From: Defluviitaleaceae bacterium
Lineage (GTDB): Bacteria > Bacillota > Clostridia > Lachnospirales > WQUN01
Assembly (NCBI GenBank): GCA_009779755.1
Contig: WRDO01000017.1
Location: 1 to 62,135 of the forward strand
Length of the DNA stretch: 62,135 bases
Direction: 5' to 3'
Shown piece by piece: positions 8,673 through 17,912 of the stretch. Below the pieces are notes generated by a model, which was not told where the DNA came from, ran no database searches, and saw nothing but the letters and a program-made list of their open reading frames with translations. The position numbers were made by a program, and so were the translations under genes. Every line of letters begins with the position of its first letter. Within the stretch, counting starts at the first letter, position 1.

Positions 8673-9950
8673 ATGGATATTCAATTAATTCTAAGCATCG
8701 TTATTATCATTGTGTTGCTTGTTATTCTATTTTCCGTGCTTACGGGAAGGCAAAAATCGCCGCTCGGGGATATCGCGGAATTATTAAAGCGCGCGACCGA
8801 AGAGCAACGTAATGAAATAGCGCGGCAAATAGCAAACGGCGCGACCGAGCAGTTTAACCGCTTCGGGCTTATTCAAAAAAGCGTGACCGAAACATTGCAA
8901 CTCAACCGGGAGGAAGTGAACAAACGCCTGCGCGAATTTTCCGAGCAGGTAGACACGCGTTTGTTTTCCATCCAACGCGGCAACACCGAAAACATGGAAA
9001 AGGTAACCGCAACGCTTGAAAATAAAATGAAATCCTTGCAGGAAAGCAACGAAAAACGCCTGGAGCAAATGCAAAACGTTGTGGATGAAAAATTGCAAAA
9101 AACCTTGGAAACGCGGCTGTCGCAGTCCTTCGAGCTGGTCAGCAAGCAGCTTGAAAACGTACAGCAGGGGCTTGGCGAAATGAAGAACCTCGCCGCCGAC
9201 GCAAAGAGCCTAAAGAACGCCCTAACCAACGTAAAGGAACGCGGCACCTACGGCGAGGTACGCTTGGAAAAGCTCCTTTCCGACATCCTCGCGCCCGCGC
9301 AATATGAAGTTAACGCCGAAATCACATCGGGCAGACGCGTGGAATTCGCAATCAAGCTGCCCGGCAACGGCGACATACCGCTGCTGCTCCCCATCGATTC
9401 CAAGTTCCCCATCGAGGACTATAACCGCTTGCTGGACGCGGAGGACAAAACCGCCATCGAAGAAGCGCGAAAGTCCTTGGCGCGGCAACTGCGCGAATCA
9501 GCGAAAACCATTTCCGACAAATATATCGCACCGCCAAGGACGACGGACTTCGCGCTTATGTTCCTCCCCACAGAGGGGCTGTACGCCGAAGTGGTGCAGA
9601 ACGCCGCGCTCTTCGAAGAACTGCGCGACAAATACCGCGTGACGGCGGTGGGGGCGACGACGCTTTCCGCTTTCCTTTCATCGCTCCAAATGGGCTTCAA
9701 AACGCTCGCCATCGAGCAACGCTCGCAGGAGGTTTGGGACACGTTGCGCGCGGTGAAGGCAGAGTTCGGCAAGTTCGGCGATATCCTCGACCGGGCGCAG
9801 AAGCAAATCCAAACAGCGGACAAAACGCTGGAGGAAATCGTCGGGCGGCGCACGCGGGCGATAAACAAGACCTTACGGACGGTGCAGGAGTTGAACGGCT
9901 CCACCCATATATTGTTGGAAGCCACGAAGGATGATGCGGATGAAGAATAA
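8673..9950 (+). CDS. rmuC: DNA recombination protein RmuC
   Basis: RmuC limits recombination at inverted repeats and carries a nuclease-like fold. The protein has one N-terminal transmembrane helix (about 4-24). A long coiled coil (about 35-190) follows, then the conserved RmuC core: RGTYGEVRLEKLLSDIL, then LPIDSKFPIEDYNRLLDA, then LMFLPTEGLYAEV. At 425 residues it is complete. GGGGGATCGTC precedes the ATG. The downstream lipoprotein gene starts inside its last codons. Confidence 0.93.
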   Translation: MDIQLILSIVIIIVLLVILFSVLTGRQKSPLGDIAELLKRATEEQRNEIARQIANGATEQFNRFGLIQKSVTETLQLNREEVNKRLREFSEQVDTRLFSIQRGNTENMEKVTATLENKMKSLQESNEKRLEQMQNVVDEKLQKTLETRLSQSFELVSKQLENVQQGLGEMKNLAADAKSLKNALTNVKERGTYGEVRLEKLLSDILAPAQYEVNAEITSGRRVEFAIKLPGNGDIPLLLPIDSKFPIEDYNRLLDAEDKTAIEEARKSLARQLRESAKTISDKYIAPPRTTDFALMFLPTEGLYAEVVQNAALFEELRDKYRVTAVGATTLSAFLSSLQMGFKTLAIEQRSQEVWDTLRAVKAEFGKFGDILDRAQKQIQTADKTLEEIVGRRTRAINKTLRTVQELNGSTHILLEATKDDADEE

Positions 9951-11118
9951 GTATCATTTAAATTATTTTTTTATCCCATGTATTTTGTTCTTGTTAGCCG
10001 CTTGCAACACCCAACAAGAACCGGTTAACGATATTGCGACCCCGACAGCCAACCCGATCATCACCGTCCGGGTAAGCGAACCGGGTTTATGGCACACACC
10101 CGAAATAAGGTCATCGGAAATCGAATCATTGATACATAAAAATATATATGCCATTACCGAAGCCTCATCCCTTCACAGGCATTTTTTATATCTTGACGCG
10201 TACAGCCGCGTCATTTTTATTGCATCCGGTGACTTAAACCATGACGGGTTTACCGACTTTGCCGTCGTCGTTGAATTTGCGGAAAAAAGTGAAGATGAAT
10301 ACAGATTCACCCCCGGTTCGCCCCGCCATATCTATATACTTCTCGGTGACGAACACGGAGGCCATATAATCGCGCACAAAAATGAATCCTTGATTCCCGA
10401 CGCGGGGAGCGGCGGGCGGTTTGGGGATGCGTTTGACAAAATGTTTATAGAAGACGGATTTTTGATTATTCACTACCTTATGGGAAGCGCGTGGTCTACA
10501 AGCCAAGAAATGCGCTTCGCTTATACAAATGGCAATTTCAAACTCACATCCTTCCATAAATATGATTTTTATTCCGTAGGGCCCCACAACCAACATACAT
10601 CGGTTGATTTCATCAACCATATGGTCGAGCGGCATACATGGCGCATGGAGGACGAATCCGTAAGATATAACCTATACAACGGAACGATACCGGAACGTAA
10701 TTTTTTATTCGATGAAGTGACGTATGATACAGTTGTTTGGTATGCCCATATCCGCTACCTTCCCGATTGGAACGATTTCCGTTATATCGATTTTGAAGGC
10801 CCCGGTGGTATATATGAATCGGTTACGCCCGCAAAACCGTGCGTTCCCGCTTCACAGGTATTGGATATTGTAATGAAGAAATACCATCCCGATTTTGATA
10901 AGGTATATATCTCCCTAACCCGGGAAAACGCGGAAAATTATTGCCGGCTGTTATTTTACGAGATTCCGTTGTATTATTATCGCGGCGAAGACGGTATACT
11001 CATGTACCGCGGCTTTAACACTTCAATTTTTGATACGAATCACCACCATGTAACATTTTTTTCATTCGATGATACGAAGTTCATTTTTTATTCGATAGAA
11101 TTTCCCCATCAGCATTAA
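9940..11118 (+). CDS. Lipoprotein with VCBS/FG-GAP-like segment, function unknown
   Basis: A type II signal peptide ends in the lipobox LLAAC, so the mature protein should be lipid-anchored outside the membrane. The segment ASGDLNHDGFTDFAVVVEF is a calcium-loop-like DxNxDG motif of the kind found in FG-GAP/VCBS repeats. The remainder is not recognisable. I chose the third ATG (9940) because AAGG at 9927-9930 lies 9 nt upstream, while the ATGs at 9931 and 9934 are too close. The gene overlaps rmuC by 11 bp. Confidence 0.75.
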   Translation: MKNKYHLNYFFIPCILFLLAACNTQQEPVNDIATPTANPIITVRVSEPGLWHTPEIRSSEIESLIHKNIYAITEASSLHRHFLYLDAYSRVIFIASGDLNHDGFTDFAVVVEFAEKSEDEYRFTPGSPRHIYILLGDEHGGHIIAHKNESLIPDAGSGGRFGDAFDKMFIEDGFLIIHYLMGSAWSTSQEMRFAYTNGNFKLTSFHKYDFYSVGPHNQHTSVDFINHMVERHTWRMEDESVRYNLYNGTIPERNFLFDEVTYDTVVWYAHIRYLPDWNDFRYIDFEGPGGIYESVTPAKPCVPASQVLDIVMKKYHPDFDKVYISLTRENAENYCRLLFYEIPLYYYRGEDGILMYRGFNTSIFDTNHHHVTFFSFDDTKFIFYSIEFPHQH

Positions 11119-11134
11119 ATAAAGGATGATGCCT

Positions 11135-11725
11135 TTGCGAATCATCGTAGGGTTGGGCAACCCCGGCCAAGCGTACAAAGGAACGAGGCATAACGTAGGC
11201 TTTGAATGTATCGACAAGCTGTGTTATGACTTCGAAGTAAAGACCAAGCAAAACCGCCGCTTCCGCGCCATTGTCGGCGAAGGGAAAATAGCGGGGACAC
11301 AGGCGTTACTGGTACAACCGCAAACCTACATGAACCTCAGCGGCGAAGCGGTGCAAGCCATTTTAAAATTCTATAAATTACCCCCAACGGATTTAATCGT
11401 CGTGTACGATGACGCCGCGCTTCCGGTGGGGGATATTCGCGTGCGCGAGCGGGGCAGTTCGGGCGGGCAAAAAGGCATGGAAAATATCATCGCGTTATTT
11501 AAAACCGACGAAATCACCCGCGTGCGTATCGGCGTGGGCGCGAAGCCCGAGGGGTGGGACTTGGCGGATTACGTACTGAGCCGCTTTAAACGGGAGGAAT
11601 GGGACGGTTTTATCCGCGGCGTGACGCTGGCGGGGGACGCTGTCGCGTGTATATTAAAAGAGGGAACACAAGCGGCGATGAACCAATTCAATAAAAAAAC
11701 GAAACGGGGAGAAGAAACGGAATGA
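11135..11725 (+). CDS. pth: Peptidyl-tRNA hydrolase
   Basis: Pth releases peptides from prematurely dropped peptidyl-tRNA. Family motifs are all present: IIVGLGNPG, TRHNVGFECID with the catalytic His, QPQTYMNLSGEAV, VVYDDAALPVG and GSSGGQKGMENI. AAAGG at 11121-11125 directly abuts the ATGs at 11126 and 11129 but lies 9 nt from a TTG at 11135. Starting at that TTG gives the canonical N-terminus MRIIVGLGNPG, so I prefer it; the ATG at 11126 is the conventional alternative. The end overlaps the next gene by 4 bp (ATGA). In many Firmicutes pth is followed by mfd; here one lipoprotein gene is inserted between them. Confidence 0.93.
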   Translation: MRIIVGLGNPGQAYKGTRHNVGFECIDKLCYDFEVKTKQNRRFRAIVGEGKIAGTQALLVQPQTYMNLSGEAVQAILKFYKLPPTDLIVVYDDAALPVGDIRVRERGSSGGQKGMENIIALFKTDEITRVRIGVGAKPEGWDLADYVLSRFKREEWDGFIRGVTLAGDAVACILKEGTQAAMNQFNKKTKRGEETE

Positions 11726-12813
11726 AAACAAAGATTATATTAATCGTATGCGTTCTTATATTTTTGGCTGGTTTTGGCGGGTGTTCACGTACGCAGGAGG
11801 TTTATGCCCCCGCATCCGTAAACCCGACCGCAACGCCCGCGATGACCGCGACGCCCGATGTTACGCCGCCGAACTCCGGCGGGGACCCTTCCGAAGCCCC
11901 CGCCATATCCGTAAATACGGGCAGCGGTATCCACGGAGCGATCCACCGCGTCACGTACGGCGAAAATACGGCGTACATCTTCGGCACCATCCACGGGGGT
12001 ATGCCCGATTGGTTCCCGCTGGCGGAAGTCGTGGAGGATGCCTTGCGCCGTGCGGACGTCGTGCTTGTGGAGGTCGATGAAATCGGGCTTTCACCCGAAG
12101 CCATGATGGATGCGGTAATGGGCGCGATATTTTTACCGGACGGCTTGACATGGGTTGATTTGCTGCCGGAGGAACACTATAACCACATGGTGGAAATGAT
12201 GGACGCATGGGGAGTTTCCTATAACGACGTAAATACCATGAACCCGTCATACCTCGTATGGCAATTGAACCTGAGTATCGCGGTAAGCCTGTCGGGTCTT
12301 GATGTAGGCGTTGAGGCAAGCGTTGACAGTTATATCGCGTCCGTGGCGGCGCAGCGGGGCTTACCCGTCATCGGACTGGAACCCATCGAACAGCAACTGG
12401 ACATCCTGTATAACCCTCCCCTTGAGGTTTTGCTGGCGATGATTATGCACCTGCATCCGCCGGACGTTATGGTGGAGGCTTTCTTGGAAAGCGGCGAGTT
12501 GACCCTTGACGAGATGGCGTATTTTTATGCCGCCAACGATTTCGCGCCCATTAACGACAGTTTCGCGTTAATTGTTGGTTTCGATTGCCCCTACATGGTT
12601 TATATGCAGGAAATGGTCATGGATTGGCGCTCCGTTTTTTACGCGAACGAAATTAAACGTTTGCTGCGTGAAACGGAGGAACCGACGACGTTCTTTGCGG
12701 CGGTGGGCTTGTCCCACGTCATCCGCTCGGGCGCGCACGAATTATTTACGGACATTATCGAGCAATTAACCCTTGCGGGCTTTCATCCCGTGCCGATTTG
12801 GGAACAACGATGA
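11722..12813 (+). CDS. TraB/GumN-family lipoprotein
   Basis: The N-terminus is a lipoprotein signal with lipobox LAGFGGC, followed by a Thr/Pro/Ala-rich linker (about 25-70). The TraB/GumN core begins with AYIFGTIHGGMPDWFPL, whose GTIHxG motif is the family hallmark. Acidic patches (VLVEVDE) and a C-terminal FFAAVGLSHVI motif complete it. The family is related to TIKI metalloproteases, but the substrate of bacterial members is mostly unknown. The gene overlaps pth at its start and mfd at its end (both ATGA), so it should be translationally coupled to both. Confidence 0.88.
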   Translation: MKTKIILIVCVLIFLAGFGGCSRTQEVYAPASVNPTATPAMTATPDVTPPNSGGDPSEAPAISVNTGSGIHGAIHRVTYGENTAYIFGTIHGGMPDWFPLAEVVEDALRRADVVLVEVDEIGLSPEAMMDAVMGAIFLPDGLTWVDLLPEEHYNHMVEMMDAWGVSYNDVNTMNPSYLVWQLNLSIAVSLSGLDVGVEASVDSYIASVAAQRGLPVIGLEPIEQQLDILYNPPLEVLLAMIMHLHPPDVMVEAFLESGELTLDEMAYFYAANDFAPINDSFALIVGFDCPYMVYMQEMVMDWRSVFYANEIKRLLRETEEPTTFFAAVGLSHVIRSGAHELFTDIIEQLTLAGFHPVPIWEQR

Positions 12814-15800
12814 ACCACGCTTTGCTCGCTCCCCTTGCGGAGTCAAAGGAGTTTACCCGGGTACGCGCGGCTGTGCGCGGGAGGCAAACGGCGTGGTGCT
12901 CGGGTGTGGTGGGCGCGCAGAAGTGGCATTTGGCGGCGGGGTTGTTGCATGAACCGAACCACCCTGCCATGGTGATTGCGTCATCAGAATTGAAAGCCAA
13001 GGAAATTCATCAGGACTTGTCGTATTTCTTCCCCGATTCCTGTCATTTTTACCCCGGGCGCGACATGATTTTTTACGCTGCCGATGTGAAGAGTGTGGAT
13101 ATTACGCGGCAGCGGTTGCAAGTGATCGATAAGTTAACGCGGGCGGGGGAAGCGGGGGCGGTCGCGGGGATTGGCCTTTCGGGGGATCGCGCCTTGGGGG
13201 ACTCTGTGAAAGCCTCACCTATTGTCATCCTTTCTGCTGAGGCGCTGCTCGACAGGCTTGTGCCGCCGGAGATATTCGCCACATATAGACAGGGATTGAA
13301 GATCGACGACCGCGTTAAGCCTGAGGATTTGATACGTAAGCTGGCTTCGATGGGGTATGAACGCAGCGGCTTGGCGGAGGGGGCGGGACAGTTTGCGCTG
13401 CGTGGGGGGATATTGGATATTTTTCCGGCGGTGGCGAGTTATGTGCCCCGGGACGGCGAAAAGCAAACGCTTTATTTAAATCAAGCGCAATCCTTACGCA
13501 TTGAATTTTTTGATGATGAAATTGATTCCATACGCATCGTGGACGCGTTGTCCCAACGTTCGGTCGAAAAGGCCGCGTCGTTTATGGTATATCCCGTACG
13601 GGAGCTGGTCTTCGGGCCGAAGCGTTTACGCCGCGCGCGGGAACGAATTAATGCCGCACGGGATAATCAAACTTCTGTGCTTAAGGCTAGGGGTAACCAT
13701 AAAGAAGCGCAAATCCTCGCCGATACCATCGAGGAGCAACTTATCCGATGGTCGGACAGCCATGCCACGGGCGCGGATGCCTTCTTCCCGTTCTTCTACG
13801 AAGAGGAATGCAACCTGCTGGATTATTTACCCGGGAATACGGTGCTTTTCTTCGACGAGCCGAACGCGGTTGCCGTCCATATGGAAACCGTGCTGGCGGA
13901 ATATACCGATAGTATTTCCCACCGTTTGATGGCGGGTCGGCTGCTGCCCGAACAGGTGCATGTCACGCTCCCGTGGGCGCAGGTTTTACATAAGACGGCG
14001 GGGTTTGCGCGTGTGCTGTTCTCCTCCATGACGGGGACGCTTAGTGAATTTAACCCCGCTCCGCCAGAAATCCCCTTCCATGTGCGGAGCTCTTCTCCCT
14101 TACGAAAAAAACCAAGTGAATTGGCCGATGATTTACGGGATTTGCTGAAAAAATATAAACGCGTGGTCATCCTCGCGGGTACGCGGCGGCACGGGCAGCA
14201 ACTAACGGACGCGATACGGGAATTGGACGTCCCCGCGTATTTCGCGGGTGCGTTGGAAGGATCGAGAGGGATAGAACGTTCCGAAGGAGCGGCTTTGCCT
14301 TCAAGCGATTCGGAACGTTCCATCCCTTCGGGCATCCCCGCAGGCATCGTCACGGTCGCCCGCGGCGCGTTATCGGAAGGTTTCGAATACCCGTCGCTTT
14401 CCCTCGCCGTAATTACCGACAAGGATTTATTTTCGCAGGAAAAAGCCCAACGCCGTACACGCCGTAAAATAAAGAATGCGGAAAAGATCAACCACTTCAC
14501 CGATTTGCGTATCGGCGACCATATCGTACATGACAACCACGGCATCGGCGTTTTCCGCGGCATTGAGCAGGTGGTAAACGAAGGCTTGGCGCGGGACTAT
14601 TTGAAGCTGGAATACGCCGACGGCGGGCATTTGTACGTACAAACCTCACAAATGGATTTGGTGCATAAATACATCGGCGGCACGCAGGAGGCGCGGCTCA
14701 ACAAACTGGGTGGCGCGGACTGGACGAAGGCGAAGGCGCGCGCGAGGCAAGCCGTGGAGATTATGGCGGCGGATTTGATCGCGCTGTACGCGAAGCGGCG
14801 ATCGAGCCAAGGATATACCTACGGCCCCGATACCGTGTGGCAAACGGAGTTCGAAAGCCAGTTCCCCTATACCGAAACCGACGACCAAGCCGCCGCCATC
14901 GAGGACGTAAAAGCGGATATGCAATCCCCGCGCGTAATGGACAGACTCCTATGCGGCGACGTGGGCTACGGCAAAACCGAAGTGGCCATCCGCGCCGCGT
15001 TTAAAGCCGTACAGGACGGCAAACAAGTGGCGTACCTCGTGCCCACGACGATCCTCGCACAGCAGCATTACCAAACCTTTGCGAGCCGCATGAAGGACTA
15101 CCCCGTTACGGTCGAACGGCTTTCCCGCTTCCAAACCCGCGGCGAACAGCAAGTCACTCTTAAGAATTTGGCGAAGGGTGCGTCCGACATTGTAATCGGC
15201 ACGCATCGTTTATTATCGAAGGACGTTAAGTTCCATAACCTCGGTTTGATTATCGTGGACGAGGAACAGCGCTTCGGTGTAGGCCATAAGGAAAAATTAA
15301 AGGAAATGCGCGCCGACGTGGACGTATTGACGCTGACGGCGACACCCATCCCGCGCACGCTGCATTTTTCCTTAACGGGCATACGCGACATGTCCATATT
15401 GGACGAACCCCCCGAGGAACGCCAGCCCATCCAAACCTACGTGATGGAATCCAACAACGAATTCGTGCGCGACGCCATCAACCGCGAATTGGCACGCGGC
15501 GGGCAGGTATATTATTTACACAACCGCGTACGCTCGATCGCCGATGAAGCCATCCGCGTGGCCAATCTCGTACCCCAAGCCAAGGTCGCCTTCGCCCACG
15601 GGCAAATGAGCGAGCACGAACTCGAAAACATCATGCACGACTTCGTGGCGGGGGACGTGGACGTGCTGGTGTGTACAACCATCGTGGAAACGGGTCTGGA
15701 CATCCCCAACGTGAATACGATCATCATACAGAACGCCGATTTCATGGGACTCGCGCAGCTTTACCAACTGCGCGGGCGCGTGGGGCGTTCGAGCCGTTTG

Positions 15801-16514
15801 GCTTACGCCTACCTCATGTACCGCCGCGATAAGATATTACGCGAGGACGCGGAAAAACGCTTGCAAACCATCCGCGAGTTTACCGAATTCGGCGCGGGTT
15901 TTAAGATCGCCATGCGCGATTTGGAGATACGCGGCGCGGGTAATTTGCTGGGCGCGCAGCAGCACGGCCATATGGACGCCATCGGGTATGACATGTATTG
16001 CAAGCTCTTGGGCGACGCGGTGGCGGGCTTAAAAGGTGAAGCCCCGGCAGAAGCCTTCGAAACCACGATCGACATCAGCGTGGACGCGTACATCCCCGAC
16101 CGTTTTATCCCCGACGAACAGCAAAAGCTCGAAATCTATAAAAAGATCGCCCTCGTGACAAACCAACAGGATTATTTTGATGTACAGGAGGAAATCGAGG
16201 ACCGCTTCGGCGAACCGCCCCGCCCCGTAGTTAACCTGCTGGAGGTCGCGCTCATGAAAGCACACGCCCGTAATATCGGCGTGATTACCGTCATGCAAAA
16301 AGGGCAAAACATCGTCATTGTCTTTAAAGCGGACGCTACGGTCGATGTGGATAAACTGACCGCCATCGTCACCAAGAACCCTTCGCGTTTACTCTTCACC
16401 ATGGCGCAAAACCCGTACCTCACCATTCGGGCGCATAAGGACGAAAAACCCCCGGAGGACGGGGGGCATAAAAGGATTAAAATGATCGGTGCATTGTTGG
16501 AGCGGTTAAAATAA
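12810..16514 (+). CDS. mfd: Transcription-repair coupling factor Mfd
   Basis: Mfd displaces stalled RNA polymerase and recruits UvrA. The order is complete: UvrB-like N-terminal modules, RNA-polymerase interaction domain (RIGDHIVHDNHGIGVFRGIE), helicase core with Walker A GDVGYGKT (716-723), DEEQRFGV, the TRG region and a C-terminal TRCF domain. The ATG at 12810 overlaps the preceding stop. A TTG at 12798 is an alternative start. Residues about 487-506 are an extra loop encoded by a palindromic element (14268-14326). It lies just before the strand GIVTVARGALSEGFEYPSL and has no counterpart in the Mfd proteins I know. At about 1,234 residues the gene is otherwise intact. Confidence 0.96.
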   Translation: MNHALLAPLAESKEFTRVRAAVRGRQTAWCSGVVGAQKWHLAAGLLHEPNHPAMVIASSELKAKEIHQDLSYFFPDSCHFYPGRDMIFYAADVKSVDITRQRLQVIDKLTRAGEAGAVAGIGLSGDRALGDSVKASPIVILSAEALLDRLVPPEIFATYRQGLKIDDRVKPEDLIRKLASMGYERSGLAEGAGQFALRGGILDIFPAVASYVPRDGEKQTLYLNQAQSLRIEFFDDEIDSIRIVDALSQRSVEKAASFMVYPVRELVFGPKRLRRARERINAARDNQTSVLKARGNHKEAQILADTIEEQLIRWSDSHATGADAFFPFFYEEECNLLDYLPGNTVLFFDEPNAVAVHMETVLAEYTDSISHRLMAGRLLPEQVHVTLPWAQVLHKTAGFARVLFSSMTGTLSEFNPAPPEIPFHVRSSSPLRKKPSELADDLRDLLKKYKRVVILAGTRRHGQQLTDAIRELDVPAYFAGALEGSRGIERSEGAALPSSDSERSIPSGIPAGIVTVARGALSEGFEYPSLSLAVITDKDLFSQEKAQRRTRRKIKNAEKINHFTDLRIGDHIVHDNHGIGVFRGIEQVVNEGLARDYLKLEYADGGHLYVQTSQMDLVHKYIGGTQEARLNKLGGADWTKAKARARQAVEIMAADLIALYAKRRSSQGYTYGPDTVWQTEFESQFPYTETDDQAAAIEDVKADMQSPRVMDRLLCGDVGYGKTEVAIRAAFKAVQDGKQVAYLVPTTILAQQHYQTFASRMKDYPVTVERLSRFQTRGEQQVTLKNLAKGASDIVIGTHRLLSKDVKFHNLGLIIVDEEQRFGVGHKEKLKEMRADVDVLTLTATPIPRTLHFSLTGIRDMSILDEPPEERQPIQTYVMESNNEFVRDAINRELARGGQVYYLHNRVRSIADEAIRVANLVPQAKVAFAHGQMSEHELENIMHDFVAGDVDVLVCTTIVETGLDIPNVNTIIIQNADFMGLAQLYQLRGRVGRSSRLAYAYLMYRRDKILREDAEKRLQTIREFTEFGAGFKIAMRDLEIRGAGNLLGAQQHGHMDAIGYDMYCKLLGDAVAGLKGEAPAEAFETTIDISVDAYIPDRFIPDEQQKLEIYKKIALVTNQQDYFDVQEEIEDRFGEPPRPVVNLLEVALMKAHARNIGVITVMQKGQNIVIVFKADATVDVDKLTAIVTKNPSRLLFTMAQNPYLTIRAHKDEKPPEDGGHKRIKMIGALLERLK
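14268..14326. repeat. In-frame palindromic element inside mfd (RPE-like)
   Basis: Two 18-nt arms, 14268-14285 and 14309-14326, are inverted copies with one mismatch. The 23-nt loop contains GGCTTTGCCTTCAAGCGA. That loop matches the lysA element loop (GACTTCGCCTTCAAGGGA) at most positions. Imperfect pairing extends a few bases outward on both sides. The element is read through without stops and adds about 20 residues to Mfd. Confidence 0.8.
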
Positions 16515-16533
16515 ATATTCTTAGGGGGGTTTG

Positions 16534-17436
16534 ATGAAGCTCGACCGCCTGCTGGGCATCCTCACGACGCTTTTGCAAAACGGCCGCGTAACCGCGCCTA
16601 CCCTCGCGGAGAAGTTCGAAGTGAACCGCCGCACCATCGGGCGCGACATCGATACGCTTTGCCGCGCGGGCATCCCCGTCGTTACGCACCAAGGTAACGG
16701 CGGCGGGATTTCGATCGCAGAAGGTTTTAAACTCGATAAAAATATCCTTACGAAAAACGAACTTTCCGAAATCATCGCCGCCTTGCGCGGGCTGGGCAGC
16801 GTGTCCGAGCAATCAAGGATCGAGCGCACACTGGACAAGCTGGGCGCCAATGCCGAAACCGTCGTGTCCCTTTCGGAACCCGTGGTTATCGACCTCGCTT
16901 CACATTACAAAGGCAGCTTGACCCAACGCATCGAGCAAATAAAAATCGCCGTGCGCGAAGCGCGGCACATCGAGTTCGATTATTACTACGAAAAAGGCGA
17001 ATCACACCGGCGGATCGAACCGTGCTTCGTCATCTTCCAATGGAGCTCGTGGTATGTGTTCGGCTTCTGCTTGGAACGGGAAGACTGGCGGTTGTTCAAG
17101 CTCGTGCGCCTGTATAATATGCGGGTATGCGATACATATTTTACCCCGCGCCCAATCCCACCGGAAAAGCGCGATTTCAATGCCCGTTACACAGATAATA
17201 TATCGCTGACCGCTCTGTTCGACCCAAGCGAAAAATACCGTTTAATCGAATCGTACGGTTTTGATTCCTTTACCGAAACGCCGGACGGCTTGCTGTTGGA
17301 GGTCGGCTTCACCAACCGCGCTTTTATGCTTTCGTGGCTGCTGGGTTTCGGCGCGAAGGTTAAAGTGCTGGGGCCGCCCGAGATTGTTAATGATATAAAA
17401 TCCATCGCTAAAAATATTTTGTCGAATTACAAATAA
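16534..17436 (+). CDS. WYL-domain transcriptional regulator (YafY family)
   Basis: An N-terminal helix-turn-helix of DeoR/HTH_11 type (about 1-60, LAEKFEVNRRTIGRDIDTLCRAGIPV) is followed by a WYL domain (about 140-220, WSSWYVFGFCLEREDWRLFKLVRL). A C-terminal WCX-like extension completes it. WYL domains sense ligands or nucleic acids. The ATG at 16534 has AGGGGGG upstream; the adjacent TTG at 16531 is unlikely. The gene follows mfd by 19 bp but ends in its own hairpin. Its target is unknown; the adjacent flavin-binding-like gene is a natural candidate. Confidence 0.88.
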   Translation: MKLDRLLGILTTLLQNGRVTAPTLAEKFEVNRRTIGRDIDTLCRAGIPVVTHQGNGGGISIAEGFKLDKNILTKNELSEIIAALRGLGSVSEQSRIERTLDKLGANAETVVSLSEPVVIDLASHYKGSLTQRIEQIKIAVREARHIEFDYYYEKGESHRRIEPCFVIFQWSSWYVFGFCLEREDWRLFKLVRLYNMRVCDTYFTPRPIPPEKRDFNARYTDNISLTALFDPSEKYRLIESYGFDSFTETPDGLLLEVGFTNRAFMLSWLLGFGAKVKVLGPPEIVNDIKSIAKNILSNYK

Positions 17437-17463
17437 ACACGGCACACAGATGTCGTGTTTATT
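17432..17463 (+). terminator. Hairpin at the end of the WYL regulator gene
   Basis: A perfect 10-bp stem (17432-17441 with 17454-17463) and a 12-nt loop overlap the stop codon. The T-rich stretch that follows is only partial (TTATTATTATAT), so termination may be incomplete. Confidence 0.5.
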
Positions 17464-17498
17464 ATTATATGATTGATAAAAAACGGGAGGAAATGAAA

Positions 17499-17912
17499 AT
17501 GGAAATCGTAAAAAAAGCAATCGATCTGTTGGGGCGTTGCTCTGATGTCACGCTTGCGTCGGTCAACGAAAACGGTTATCCGCGTATTTGCGTTATGTCC
17601 AAATGCAAAGCCGAAGGCGTCAAAAAAATCTATATGTCCACCGGAACCGAAAGCAAAAAGACCGCGCACTTCAAAGCCAACCCCAAGGCAAGCGTATGTG
17701 CACGGCATGGCGGCGACTGCATGACATTGATTGGCACCATGGAAGTTACGCGCGATCCCGCCTTGCGCAAGGACTTATGGAAGGACGATTTTTTCGAGCA
17801 TTTTCCCGGCGGCATCGACGACCCTACTTATACCATATTGGTCTTCACTACCGAGGAGGCGACCTTGTGGATCGATCATGAATTCGTAACGGTGGGGAGC
17901 GACGTATTATGA
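17499..17912 (+). CDS. Pyridoxamine 5'-phosphate oxidase-like (split-barrel flavin-binding) protein
   Basis: The product has the split-barrel fold of the general stress protein 26/PNPOx-like family, which binds FMN or F420-like cofactors. Signature stretches are VTLASVNENGYPRICVMSKC, IYMSTGTESKKTAHFKANPKASV and LIGTMEVTRD. GGGAGG at 17485-17490 lies 8 nt before the ATG at 17499, while the ATGs at 17469 and 17493 are badly placed. At about 137 residues it is typical. It overlaps the next gene at ATGA. The substrate is unknown. Confidence 0.85.
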   Translation: MEIVKKAIDLLGRCSDVTLASVNENGYPRICVMSKCKAEGVKKIYMSTGTESKKTAHFKANPKASVCARHGGDCMTLIGTMEVTRDPALRKDLWKDDFFEHFPGGIDDPTYTILVFTTEEATLWIDHEFVTVGSDVL

